Positions 10,217 to 20,184 of a stretch of 64,000 bases of DNA are shown here, piece by piece. Location: NCBI GenBank assembly GCA_019750335.1, contig JAIEOQ010000005.1, forward strand, positions 434,001 to 498,000, read 5' to 3'. The stretch's first letter is position 1, and every line of letters starts with the position of its first letter. This stretch comes from Candidatus Obscuribacterales bacterium. GTDB taxonomy: Bacteria > Cyanobacteriota > Vampirovibrionia > Obscuribacterales > Obscuribacteraceae. The translations under genes were made by a program, and so were the position numbers. The notes under the pieces were generated by a model, which had not been told where the DNA came from, made no database searches, and saw only the letters and a list, made by a program, of their open reading frames with translations.

Positions 10217-11623
10217 ATGGCAGGTTCAATGCCCGCAGATGAGGAAAACCTTGATTCTGCGGCAAAATTGATGCAAGAAGTACTGAAAAAAGCTTCTTCT
10301 GAATTGGAAAGAAAAGTTTCCATTCTGACCGGTAAGCTTGTTGCTTTTAATAAAGGCATGGACAGGCTTTTTCAAGATGAAGCAAAGGCGGCTTATATGC
10401 GCCTGGAAGTATGTCTGAGACAGAATTCGGATGCTTTATCTCAAGATAAAGAAGAGCTGAAAAAGTTGCTCAACCAATATCAAGAGACTGAAATAACCAA
10501 GTTGTTGCAAGCCAGCCGTCAAGGACGCCAAGAGCTTGCCGGGCAAGTCAGCCATGCCTTATCAAAGCTTGGGCAAGTTGCCGAAAGAACAAAGTCTACT
10601 TTAGAAGAGATGGTTTTAGCTCCGGAAGCGAATATTGAAAGTCGGCTCTTTCGTTTGCGTGATTCTTTGGAGCGGGCGGTTCAAGAGAGCCAGACGACTC
10701 TGTCTACAATTGAACAACGAGAAAGCGAGCGAATTAAGACTGCTGGCAACGATCTGGCTGATAAATTAGAGAACGAGCTTGGCGCTTTCAAGCATTATTT
10801 TGAAGACAATCGTCAACAGTTTGAAGCAAAAGTCAAAGAAAAATCAGATTCAACAATTTTTTCTGTGCAGGCTGAAAAAGAAAAACAAGAAACGAATCTA
10901 AAGCGCGCTTTAGATTCGTGTTTGCAGTCAATTCAAGAAAAAGAAGCAGCAGCTCGGGCAAAGATGCAATCTTTGCTGAATTCTCAAACCGAAGATGCGT
11001 CACGTTTTCTTACTGCTTTTGAAAACAAAGGTAAGTCCGATGGACAGATGGTTTTAGAAGTTTTGCAAGCTGAGCTGACCAATTTTACGGCGGCGTCGCG
11101 CAGTCAGGTGTTAACCGAATCCTGGCAATCGCAACAAAGACTCTCTTTGATTAAAGCTGAACTGGCTGTCAAATTGCGCGAATCTTACCGAGAATGCGCT
11201 GAAGGAATTGAAACGCTGTACAACAAGCTGGAAGCTGAAATTGATAAAGAATGCAAATCTGACTGGGATGAAGGATTCTCACGCAAGTTGAAGGAAGAAA
11301 GAAGCAAAGATCATTTGCAGGGACTTTTTCGGCGCAACGGGAGCAAAGTTCTGGAAAATGTTGCTGCGGCTGCGGCTCAGATTGAAGCTGATTTTCAAAG
11401 ATATGCAGAAGCTTGCGAACATAAAGTGGAAACGATTAAATCTCATGCTTGTGAATCTCTGGAGCGAGAAACAAAATTGATGAAAAAAGAGCTGGAAAGG
11501 AATGAGCTTGATTTTGAAAAGCAAGTCGTCGACCTGGAGATGCAAATTTCACGAATTGAAAAAGTAGGGTTGGATGCGGCTCATATAGTAAAAACAATCA
11601 AAAAAGCAAATCTCAAATTCTAA
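10217..11623 (+). CDS. Hypothetical long coiled-coil protein (first of three)
   Basis: ATG at 10217 with GAGG upstream; near-continuous heptad-like Glu/Lys/Leu-rich helical sequence; no recognisable enzymatic motif. Confidence 0.75.
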   Translation: MAGSMPADEENLDSAAKLMQEVLKKASSELERKVSILTGKLVAFNKGMDRLFQDEAKAAYMRLEVCLRQNSDALSQDKEELKKLLNQYQETEITKLLQASRQGRQELAGQVSHALSKLGQVAERTKSTLEEMVLAPEANIESRLFRLRDSLERAVQESQTTLSTIEQRESERIKTAGNDLADKLENELGAFKHYFEDNRQQFEAKVKEKSDSTIFSVQAEKEKQETNLKRALDSCLQSIQEKEAAARAKMQSLLNSQTEDASRFLTAFENKGKSDGQMVLEVLQAELTNFTAASRSQVLTESWQSQQRLSLIKAELAVKLRESYRECAEGIETLYNKLEAEIDKECKSDWDEGFSRKLKEERSKDHLQGLFRRNGSKVLENVAAAAAQIEADFQRYAEACEHKVETIKSHACESLERETKLMKKELERNELDFEKQVVDLEMQISRIEKVGLDAAHIVKTIKKANLKF

Positions 11624-11641
11624 ATGTATAGGAAAGTGTAA

Positions 11642-13039
11642 ATGGCTGCCCAAGGAAAAACTCTACAAACTGTCTACGATGAAAGCGTACATACGCTTGA
11701 CGTATTGGCGCAGAAACAAAAAGGGAGTATGGATAGCGTTCGCGAAGCCGCTTCCGATGCCGGAGACAGGCATGAAGAACAAGTAGCCGAGTCTTTGAAG
11801 CTAACGGCAGAAAAATTTGATCAAGACATTGTCGCTTTTGTTGACGGAGCGATACGACACATAAAACATATCATTGAGCTAGAAAAAAATGAGAATGAAA
11901 GATTGCAAGCCGGGCTGGAAGCTGAGCTTAAGCTTTTAGCTCGTTCTTTCGAGCAAGAGATAAAAGGTCTGACTGAATTCATTAGTGAAAGATTGAGCCG
12001 CAAAAATACTACGGTGATGCAGCAATCAGATATGGTAGCCGGAGGGGCTGCTGCTGCTTTGGACGATTTGACTTTCAATCAAATTAAACGCTTGAAAGCC
12101 TTGTCGCAAGAGAAAAGACATAGTTTTGCCGACCATGCTGTACCAAAAGTGGATTCGATCTGCGATATGGTTGGCAGTGTGCCGGCCGAGTCGGATGAGC
12201 GATGGTCTCGCCAAGCTGAAGCCACGGAAGCTCGCTTACAGACAGCTCAAGAGGAGCTTTGGCGATTGGGTGAAGAGAGCAAAACAAAAATCGAGTTTCA
12301 AGTTGCTGAACTTGAACAAGGTTTAGCGGAGAATATAGAACGCTTAGCTGCTGAGACTGGTTTGAAGAAGCAGCAGGCCGAAGATGAAGCTCGCGAGCAA
12401 GCTAAACGTATATTGGCGACCCTGGCAAAGCAGCAGGAAGAATTTAACGAGCGTACTTTCAATGATTTACAGAATGAATTGCGAGCGAATCAAGAAGATT
12501 TATTCGCTAAGCTAAACGAAGTTCATCGTGATACGGCTGAGCTTTCTTCGCAACTTAGAGGAAATATAACCTCTCTTTCCGCTTCTTTGCGAAAAAACGG
12601 TGAAGACAAATTTAAATCTTACATGCTTGATGTTGCTCAGAAAGTGGCGGCAGCACGTAGCCATGAACAAACTATTGATGAAGAATGGCGGCACCTGATT
12701 GCGCAACTTAAAGCTGAAATTGACACTATTGAGCTGAGCTTCGAATCGCATTTGCAAACCATTGCCCATGAGTATAGTGAAAAACTATTTGCTGCATGTG
12801 CGGAGGGAGAAGCAGCTATCGTGCGCAGTCACGATCTTTGCTCTCAAGAATATAAAGAGCTGATTGAGAATCAAAAAAGAAATATGGAAGCAAAAACCGC
12901 TTCTTTATTGGCGCGCATAAACTCTCTCACCGAGAAAGCGGTTGCCGGGATTAGATCCGCGTCTCAAGAAGAATCTTCAGGAAGGGGCAGCCGAAAAAGA
13001 TCGAAAACATCCGATTCTAACGGAGAGTCAAGTATATGA
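11642..13039 (+). CDS. Hypothetical long coiled-coil protein (second of three)
   Basis: 18-bp gap from upstream gene; E/K/A/L-rich helical protein (KQQAEDEAREQAKRILATLAKQQEEFNERTFNDLQNEL); basic tail RGSRKRSKTSD. Confidence 0.75.
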   Translation: MAAQGKTLQTVYDESVHTLDVLAQKQKGSMDSVREAASDAGDRHEEQVAESLKLTAEKFDQDIVAFVDGAIRHIKHIIELEKNENERLQAGLEAELKLLARSFEQEIKGLTEFISERLSRKNTTVMQQSDMVAGGAAAALDDLTFNQIKRLKALSQEKRHSFADHAVPKVDSICDMVGSVPAESDERWSRQAEATEARLQTAQEELWRLGEESKTKIEFQVAELEQGLAENIERLAAETGLKKQQAEDEAREQAKRILATLAKQQEEFNERTFNDLQNELRANQEDLFAKLNEVHRDTAELSSQLRGNITSLSASLRKNGEDKFKSYMLDVAQKVAAARSHEQTIDEEWRHLIAQLKAEIDTIELSFESHLQTIAHEYSEKLFAACAEGEAAIVRSHDLCSQEYKELIENQKRNMEAKTASLLARINSLTEKAVAGIRSASQEESSGRGSRKRSKTSDSNGESSI

Positions 13040-15870
13040 GTTTCTCGCTGTTTCAAGCAAAAATTCCTTATGAAGATGCGCGTCCTTATCTTCGTTATTT
13101 CACTCCCTATGACGCTCAATTTCCGGAAGCTTGGGTCAATACGGCAGTAAATAATTTAGCGGTCGGCGATCTAATCTTTGTTTTGGATCCGATTTTATCC
13201 GCTGCTTCGCAAACCCATGTTTTAGGAGTAGCTGAAACCGATAAATTTAGAGTTGGATTACTGCTCTTAGTCTTTGCCATTGAGTCCGGGGCACATCAAT
13301 GTTTGGTCGTTGGTTCCGAGGATTATGAAGCGCTAAGCGTAGAAGAACTTTTTAGTGCTCGTGCCGAAGCGGCGCAGAAAAAAGGTGCCGGATTTTATTA
13401 TTTACTCGCTCGTCCGCTGGAAAGCTTGTCTGTAGCCCAACAAGATGATCTGGCAGAAATGCAAAAATGGACAAGTAGCGGCAAGCGTAATCAGTTTCAT
13501 CGCGGTGTAGCCGAGCCGGTATTTGCTTTTCTGAGTAAGCTGGATGTGAGCATCGATGTGATTTTTGCTCAACAACCGGTTGATATCAAAAGTCTTGGCT
13601 ATTTTCTTTTTACAAAAAATCAACCGAGCGCTTCTTCTCGTATTCCTGACCTGAGTAAGAAGTTCTATCCTGTAAAAGCGGGAGAGGAAATCGGTACTGT
13701 TCCGACTAGTCCTGCTGCCGAAGCGAGAATTGAAGAGCCGGCTTTCGATGTCGATTTGCAGTCTTTGTCTCCTCCGCCCCCAGGTTGGATGCCACCGCCG
13801 CCGTCCAAGAAAAATTCGTTCTTTGAGAGCCCGATGGATGGCACTTCTGATATATCTACTCTTGGTCTGGCTAAAGAGATTGCTTCTATTGTTGACAATT
13901 TGAAAGATGCTGTTCACAGTCCGGAGCAAGAACAAAATAATTTTGATTTGAATAGTGCTTTTGGCCCGCCAATAGTTGAAGAGCCAGCTGTTGAAGAGCC
14001 TGTGGTCGAAGAGCTCCAAATGTCTTTTTTCAGCGATCCACCGCTGCCGGAAGCTGTGCCGCCAAGAGAAGAAGACATCGTACAGGCGCCGTCTCAACCT
14101 TTTCAAATATCGCCCCAGTCCTTTTTTGAAACTCAAGATCAAGGGATTTTTGCTGGAGATGATTCGCCGGAAACAATTTCGCTTTTATCCGGGCTATCAG
14201 ATGCGATCCAATCTTGGGCAAGTGATAGTGAAAGTGAGATTGAGCCAATCGTAAATAAAGCTACTGTGCCGCCGGAAGCGATGCCTGAAATAAGTATCGC
14301 CAAGAGTTATGAACCGCCGAAAGAAATTTTTGAGGAAGTACTTTTAAAACCGGATGAGAGCTTTATTGAGCCGGTTAGTATGGGATTTGAACCAGCGATA
14401 CTTCCTGCCGAAACAGCGCTAGAAACCAAAGTTGACACTTTCATAATTGAAGAAAGACCGTCTCAAACTTATGGCGACAGTGAAACTCTGATTGCCGTGG
14501 CTCGCCAAGGTTATGGTTCGGGCGTGGCGATTCTAATTGATAAACTCGAGCAACAAGCTTTGCTGGCTACGATAAAACTTGAAGAGAAGCTTACTGAGGT
14601 CGAGCTCGATCTTAAAGCGTATCTGAATACTCATTGTGACGAATTGCATGCTAAAAGTGCTGCGAGCATGCAAAATGTAGTGGCACTTAAACAAACTCTT
14701 TACAGCAGTTTGTTTGATGCGCTGGACTCTTTAAAAAGTCGTTTGGCTGAGGCGATCAAAAGTGGTGATAGCGTTGCTGCCACTTTCTTGCGTGATGCCG
14801 AGCAAGCCTTGGTGCAGCAAGCTGAGCAGTCCGAAGCGCTGATTACTAGACAAATGGATGAAATGAAGTTCGAGTTAGCCACTCATTCTTCGTCGATCCT
14901 GGATAAATTGACGGCACGACATGAGCTTGCTATGCGAGATTTGAACGATATTCTTCGTGGCGTTGAAGAACGTGCAAAAAAAATCTCCGAACATAATCTC
15001 GTACTTTTGGAAAATGACTTTAATAAGATTGTCACCAGTCTGGAAAAGCTGAAAGAAACGGGAAGCCAGAATTTAGCTGCGGCCTTCGCTCATTTTGAAG
15101 CTATGCTTTCAGCTAGTCAGGAAAAAAATCTGAACACTCTAGAGAATCTTGCTGATAGTCTGGTCGACGAATATGAGTTGAAGTCCGGGATTGGACAAAA
15201 GATTCTTTATCGAGTGGCAGCCACTTTGGAAGCTGAAACTGTAACACCGGTACTTGAGGCCGGAAAACATACTTTTGACACCGTTTCTCGCGAATTGAAA
15301 GAGAATATTGCCCGGCAAATCGTTCAAGAAAGCGATAAATTTAGGAATAGCTTGACAGGAGTCAGTACTAGCTTTCTTGATGAAATTAAGAAAGGTCTGT
15401 ACACCATCGATGAAATCAGGCTTGGCGTAACAAATATACGCGAAGACGAACTGAACAAACTGGTCGATTCGATGTGGCTTTTTATTGAAGAAAAGCGCAA
15501 TGATGTGAAAAAGCAAGCTGAGTATATTCGTAATGAAGTGGCTCAAATCGATAAAAATATTGATCAACTGAATCATACAAGTGAGACTTCATGTAGCAAA
15601 GATTTAGCCGAAATGGAGATTACTTCCTTAGGCAAGCTGCGTAGCTTGGGACTTTTAATTCAGTCTGAAACCACATCTGCAATTGAAATGCGTTTGTTGA
15701 AGATTGAGAAAGAAAAAGGGCAGGCTTTGCAAGAAGCACTCATTTCAAGCATGGAAGAGCAATCTTTTGCCGCCAAAAAATCAGCGCAAAGCGATTTGGA
15801 AAAAGTGAAAGCAGCGGTCAAAAAAGCCTTTGCTGAAATTCAGTCGGCCCAAGACGCTTGCTCCCAATAA
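13036..15870 (+). CDS. Hypothetical protein: N-terminal globular domain, Pro/Glu-rich linker, C-terminal coiled coil (third of three)
   Basis: ATGA overlap with preceding ORF; about 190-aa globular N-term, SPPPPGWMPPPPSKK and EEPAVEEPVVEE linker, then long helical region. Confidence 0.78.
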   Translation: MSFSLFQAKIPYEDARPYLRYFTPYDAQFPEAWVNTAVNNLAVGDLIFVLDPILSAASQTHVLGVAETDKFRVGLLLLVFAIESGAHQCLVVGSEDYEALSVEELFSARAEAAQKKGAGFYYLLARPLESLSVAQQDDLAEMQKWTSSGKRNQFHRGVAEPVFAFLSKLDVSIDVIFAQQPVDIKSLGYFLFTKNQPSASSRIPDLSKKFYPVKAGEEIGTVPTSPAAEARIEEPAFDVDLQSLSPPPPGWMPPPPSKKNSFFESPMDGTSDISTLGLAKEIASIVDNLKDAVHSPEQEQNNFDLNSAFGPPIVEEPAVEEPVVEELQMSFFSDPPLPEAVPPREEDIVQAPSQPFQISPQSFFETQDQGIFAGDDSPETISLLSGLSDAIQSWASDSESEIEPIVNKATVPPEAMPEISIAKSYEPPKEIFEEVLLKPDESFIEPVSMGFEPAILPAETALETKVDTFIIEERPSQTYGDSETLIAVARQGYGSGVAILIDKLEQQALLATIKLEEKLTEVELDLKAYLNTHCDELHAKSAASMQNVVALKQTLYSSLFDALDSLKSRLAEAIKSGDSVAATFLRDAEQALVQQAEQSEALITRQMDEMKFELATHSSSILDKLTARHELAMRDLNDILRGVEERAKKISEHNLVLLENDFNKIVTSLEKLKETGSQNLAAAFAHFEAMLSASQEKNLNTLENLADSLVDEYELKSGIGQKILYRVAATLEAETVTPVLEAGKHTFDTVSRELKENIARQIVQESDKFRNSLTGVSTSFLDEIKKGLYTIDEIRLGVTNIREDELNKLVDSMWLFIEEKRNDVKKQAEYIRNEVAQIDKNIDQLNHTSETSCSKDLAEMEITSLGKLRSLGLLIQSETTSAIEMRLLKIEKEKGQALQEALISSMEEQSFAAKKSAQSDLEKVKAAVKKAFAEIQSAQDACSQ

Positions 15871-15916
15871 AAGAGCTGTTTGCTTAAGAGTCCTTAATAT
15901 ATCCGTGCCGGAGCGG

Positions 15917-15957
15917 AAGAGATCCTTATATATCTCTTTGCCCTCCTTTTTCTCGGC
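15917..15957 (+). terminator. Possible Rho-independent terminator after coiled-coil operon
   Basis: AAGAGAT (15917-15923) / ATCTCTT (15932-15938) stem, followed after several bases by a T-rich tract. Confidence 0.35.
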
Positions 15958-16053
15958 TAAAATTTGATCCTTCTGGGCTGGAATAGTGCTTGTTTAGAGC
16001 ATTTTCATTCTTGTCAGTAGCGTTCGGATTGGAGAGCCATAAAGGGGGTTGTC

Positions 16054-17361
16054 ATGATGACTGTAAAAACGACAGATAAGAATCAGGAGTATTTAAAGCT
16101 CGATGATCTACATGTCAATCCGGTGCTTAGTCGTTGTGCGCGCATAGTAGTTGAGCGTGCTAAAGGCTCATTTGTTTACGATATGAACGGTGATGCCTAT
16201 CTTGATTTCACCACTGGAATTGCAGTCAACAATGTTGGACATTGCCATCCTAAAGTTGTCGAAGCAGTGCAAAAGCAGGCGGGACAACTGATGCATACTT
16301 CGGTTACCACTCACCATAAGCCTTATATTGATCTTTGCAAAAAAATTGCTGAAATCGCCCCCGGGCGGCTTGACTCTTGCTTCTTAGCCAATAGTGGCGC
16401 TGAAGCGGTAGAAGGTGCCGTCAAAATGGCGCGTTATATTACCGGGCGCCCAGCTATCGTAAATTTCCGTGGGTCGTTCCATGGACGTACGATGATGACC
16501 ACGGCTCTGACCACATCAAAGCTTGTTTATCGTGAAAAGTATGAGCCGTTCCCCGGTTCGATTTACACCATGCCTTTTCCTTATGTTTATCGTTCGTCAT
16601 TCCGTAACAATGTTGAAGCTTGCGTGGAGCATTGCTTACATGAAATTGAAATGATGTTCAAGCAGCTGGTTCATCCTGAGCAAGTCGCTGCCTTTTTGGT
16701 TGAACCGGTGCAAGGTGAAGGCGGTTACGTGCCGGCTCCGGCTAGCTTCTTGAAAGGATTGCGCGAAATCGCGGATAAGCATGGCATTTTGTTGATTATT
16801 GACGAAGTGCAAACTGGTTTTGGTCGTACCGGAAAAATGTTCGCCATCGAACATTACGGAGTTGAGCCGGACATTATGCTGATGGCTAAGGGTATTGCTG
16901 GTGGCATGCCAATTTCCGGATTCATTTCACGTCGCGAGCTTACACAAAAATGGCAACCAGGACGTCACGGTTCAACCTTTGGCGGCAACCCGGTCTCTTG
17001 TGCCGCGGCGCTTGCCACCATCGATGTGTTGCAGAGCGAAAAGCTGGCTGAACGTTCGGCCAAGCTTGGCAAAGAGATGATGGACAGGCTGAGCAAGCTC
17101 GTCGGCAAGAATCCTCATGTCGGTGAAGTGCGCGGTTTGGGCATGATGATTGGTGTCGAACTTAACGAAAAAGACGGCAGCCCAAGCCATGATCTGGCTG
17201 AAGCTGTTGCTGCTAAATGTTTTGAAAATAAGTTACTCGTTCTTACATGCGGCAGTCACGGTCACGTGCTCCGCTTAATCCCGCCGCTGAATATCAGCGA
17301 CGAAGAAGCCAAACAAGGCTTGGATATTCTGGAAAATGCAATCAACCAAGTGTGCAAATAA
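16054..17361 (+). CDS. Class III aminotransferase (4-aminobutyrate / acetylornithine type)
   Basis: LIIDEVQTGFGRTGKMFAIEHYGVEPDIMLMAKGIAGGMPISG PLP-lysine region; HPKVVEAVQKQAGQLMHTS. Confidence 0.9.
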   Translation: MMTVKTTDKNQEYLKLDDLHVNPVLSRCARIVVERAKGSFVYDMNGDAYLDFTTGIAVNNVGHCHPKVVEAVQKQAGQLMHTSVTTHHKPYIDLCKKIAEIAPGRLDSCFLANSGAEAVEGAVKMARYITGRPAIVNFRGSFHGRTMMTTALTTSKLVYREKYEPFPGSIYTMPFPYVYRSSFRNNVEACVEHCLHEIEMMFKQLVHPEQVAAFLVEPVQGEGGYVPAPASFLKGLREIADKHGILLIIDEVQTGFGRTGKMFAIEHYGVEPDIMLMAKGIAGGMPISGFISRRELTQKWQPGRHGSTFGGNPVSCAAALATIDVLQSEKLAERSAKLGKEMMDRLSKLVGKNPHVGEVRGLGMMIGVELNEKDGSPSHDLAEAVAAKCFENKLLVLTCGSHGHVLRLIPPLNISDEEAKQGLDILENAINQVCK

Positions 17362-17375
17362 GCGGGGGAATTAAA

Positions 17376-18932
17376 ATGAGTACGCAAACAGAAACTCGTG
17401 AAAAAATGCAAGGAAAGCCCGGAATGGTTCAAACCTACCAAAACTACATAAACGGTAAATGGCAAAAGGCAAAAAGCGGTGAAACATTTGCTAGCTTGAA
17501 TCCGGCTAACCAAGAAGAAGTAATCGGGCATTTCGCTCTTTCCGGACCGGAAGATGTTAAAGAAGCTGTTGATGCCGCTGAGCGTGCTTTGACTGCTTGG
17601 AGACGCACTCCAGCTCCGACCCGTGCTGAAATGCTTTATAAAGCGGCGCATTTACTTGAAGCTCGCAAAGAAGAGCTTGCTCAAGTGATGACTCGTGAAA
17701 TGGGCAAAGTGATTAAAGAAGCTCGTGGTGATGTGCAAGAAGCGATCGATATGGCCAAATATATGGCTGGTGAAGGTCGCCGTCTTTTCGGTGCCACAGT
17801 GCCGTCTGAGTTGGCCAATAAATTTGCCATGTCGGTTCGTCAACCGATTGGTGTCGTTGGTATCATCACTCCTTGGAACTTTCCGGTGGCAATTCCGAGC
17901 TGGAAAATGTTTCCGGCACTTGTTGCTGGTAATACTGTTGTTTTCAAGCCGGCAACCGATACTCCACTTTGCGGTTTGATGTTTATTGAAATCATGAATG
18001 AAGCTGGATTCCCGCCAGGTGTAATCAATTTGATCACCGGTGGTGGTGGCAGAGCCGGTATGGCTCTTGTTGAAGATCCGCGGGTTCGTGCGATCTCTAT
18101 CACTGGTTCTACCGCCGTCGGCCGTCAAGTCGCCGGTAAATGCGGAGAGCTGATGAAGCGTATTTCGTGTGAACTCGGTGGCAAGAACGCTATATGCGTT
18201 ATGGATGATGCCGATATGGATCTGGCTCTGGAAGGTGCTCTCTGGGGAGCTTTCGGAACGGCAGGTCAACGCTGCACAGCAACCAGCCGCGTAATCATTC
18301 ACACTAAAAAATACAAAGAGTTCTGCGATCGTTTCGTGGAAAAAGCCAAAGCTCTGAAGATGGGCAATGGTCTCAATCCGGAAGTTGAAGTTGGACCGGT
18401 ATGCAATAAGTCTCAACTCGAGACAGTGCATAGCTATGTTGAGATCGGCAAAAAAGAAGGCGCTAAGCTTCTTTGCGGTGGCAACATTATGACTGAAGGC
18501 GAATTCGCCAAAGGTTGTTTCCATGAACCGACTGTATTTGCCGATGTCAAACCGGACATGCGCATCGCTCAAGAAGAGATCTTCGGACCGGTGGTTGCTT
18601 TGATTGAAGTTAAGAGCTTCGAAGAAGCGCTTAAAGTAGCCAATGGTACTGAATACGGTTTATCGCTCTCTATGTACACTCAAGACGTCAACCGAGCTTT
18701 TACAGCCATTCAAGAGCTCGAGTCAGGCATCGTTTATATCAATGCTCCGACTATCGGTGCTGAGATACAACTGCCTTTCGGTGGCGTCAAACAAACCGGC
18801 AACGGTCACCGGGAAGCCGGTACTGCTGCCATCGATCAGTTCACCGAATGGAAATCCGTTTATATCGATTTCTCGGGACGCTTGCAAAAGGCCCAAATCG
18901 ATGCCTACGAATCTAATTCAGATAAGGAGTAA
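17376..18932 (+). CDS. NAD(P)-dependent aldehyde dehydrogenase (succinate-semialdehyde dehydrogenase-like)
   Basis: ATG at 17376 after GGGGG; PWNFPVAIPSWKMFPALVAGNTVVFKPA, ELGGKNAICVMDDADMD, FGTAGQRCTATSR catalytic Cys. Confidence 0.92.
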   Translation: MSTQTETREKMQGKPGMVQTYQNYINGKWQKAKSGETFASLNPANQEEVIGHFALSGPEDVKEAVDAAERALTAWRRTPAPTRAEMLYKAAHLLEARKEELAQVMTREMGKVIKEARGDVQEAIDMAKYMAGEGRRLFGATVPSELANKFAMSVRQPIGVVGIITPWNFPVAIPSWKMFPALVAGNTVVFKPATDTPLCGLMFIEIMNEAGFPPGVINLITGGGGRAGMALVEDPRVRAISITGSTAVGRQVAGKCGELMKRISCELGGKNAICVMDDADMDLALEGALWGAFGTAGQRCTATSRVIIHTKKYKEFCDRFVEKAKALKMGNGLNPEVEVGPVCNKSQLETVHSYVEIGKKEGAKLLCGGNIMTEGEFAKGCFHEPTVFADVKPDMRIAQEEIFGPVVALIEVKSFEEALKVANGTEYGLSLSMYTQDVNRAFTAIQELESGIVYINAPTIGAEIQLPFGGVKQTGNGHREAGTAAIDQFTEWKSVYIDFSGRLQKAQIDAYESNSDKE

Positions 18933-18940
18933 TAAAAGCC

Positions 18941-20134
18941 ATGGATTTTGACTTCACACCTGAGCAAGCCGCGATGCGCAAACACATGCGTGAATTCGCC
19001 GATCGTGAAATTGCTCCGAAGGCGCAAATGAACGATCGCGAGTGCAAATTCGATTGGGATATCGCCAAAAAGATCTTTGCTGAAGGTTTTCTCGGCTGCC
19101 CGGTTCCGGAAAAGTACGGCGGTTTGGGCATGGATTACATCGCCTACGGTTTGATGACCGAAGAAGTGAATCGTGTTTGCTCCTCAACAAGAACTTTGTT
19201 CTCTGTGCAAACATCTTTGGTTGCATTGACCATCCTTAAATGGGGAACCGAAGAACAGAAGAAACATCTTCTGCCGAACCTTTGCAATGGCAAGTTCATC
19301 GGCTGTTTCGGTTTGACCGAACCGGAAGCAGGAAGCGATGCCGCTAACCAACAAACCAAAGCGATTAAAGACGGTAACGATTACATCATCACCGGACAAA
19401 AAACTTGGATCTCCTGCGGATCAATCGCTACACATGCTTTGATCTTCGCTACGGTTGATTCTGGAAAAGGTCATGAAGGTATCACTTGTTTTGTTGTTGA
19501 TACAAAATCCAAGGGCTTCTCGGCTCAATCAATCAAAGGTAAGCTAGGCTTGCGTGCTTCCGATACTTCATCACTATTCCTTGATGAAGTAAGAGTGCCA
19601 GCTGAAAATATGCTTGGTAAAGTTGGTGAAGGCTTCAAGATCGCCATGTCTGCTTTGGATAATGGTCGTTTCTCTGTTGCTGCCGGTGCTGTCGGTCTGG
19701 TGCAAGGTTGTATCGATCATTGCACCACTTATGCAATGCAACGCATCACTTTTGGTGTGCCGATTGGACAACATCAACAAGTACAAGCGATGATTGGCGA
19801 CATGGTTGCTGATTGCGAAGCCGGACGCTTGCTTTATTTGCGTGCTGCGCACTTGAAGAACAAAGGCGTGCGCAACACGCTTGAAACTTCAATCGCTAAG
19901 CTCTTCTGCGGTGAAGCCGCTAACAGAGCCGGACATAACGCGGTACAAATCTTCGGTGGCTACGGCTTCTCCGATGAATATCCGGTTGAACGTTATTTCC
20001 GTGATGCCAAAGTACTGAATATTTACGAAGGTACTCGCGAAATCCAGCGCATTATTATTGCTCAAGATGCGCTCGGTATTCGTCCGGCTAACGGCAGCAA
20101 AGCTGGAACAGCACTAGCTGGCGCCGGCGCTTAA
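18941..20134 (+). CDS. Acyl-CoA dehydrogenase
   Basis: FGLTEPEAGSDAANQQTKA, QIFGGYGFSDEYPVERYFRDAKVLNIYEGTREIQRIIIA signatures. Confidence 0.93.
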   Translation: MDFDFTPEQAAMRKHMREFADREIAPKAQMNDRECKFDWDIAKKIFAEGFLGCPVPEKYGGLGMDYIAYGLMTEEVNRVCSSTRTLFSVQTSLVALTILKWGTEEQKKHLLPNLCNGKFIGCFGLTEPEAGSDAANQQTKAIKDGNDYIITGQKTWISCGSIATHALIFATVDSGKGHEGITCFVVDTKSKGFSAQSIKGKLGLRASDTSSLFLDEVRVPAENMLGKVGEGFKIAMSALDNGRFSVAAGAVGLVQGCIDHCTTYAMQRITFGVPIGQHQQVQAMIGDMVADCEAGRLLYLRAAHLKNKGVRNTLETSIAKLFCGEAANRAGHNAVQIFGGYGFSDEYPVERYFRDAKVLNIYEGTREIQRIIIAQDALGIRPANGSKAGTALAGAGA

Positions 20135-20157
20135 TCGCAGCTGTAAACGATTCAATG

Positions 20158-20184
20158 AAGGAGAGCGGAAACGCTCTCCTTTTT
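20158..20184 (+). terminator. Rho-independent terminator of the aminotransferase/ALDH/acyl-CoA dehydrogenase operon
   Basis: Perfect 10-bp stem AAGGAGAGCG-GAAA-CGCTCTCCTT followed by TTT; GNRA-type GAAA loop. Confidence 0.85.

Noticed and set aside
13402-14142. 246-aa and other ORFs antisense to the third coiled-coil gene
   Set aside because: Arg/Ile/Phe-rich antisense translation without RBS; the sense ORF is far longer and part of an operon.
17652-18572. 306-aa ORF antisense to the aldehyde dehydrogenase
   Set aside because: Composition is His/Ser/Arg-rich antisense translation of a well-supported CDS; no RBS or domain evidence.
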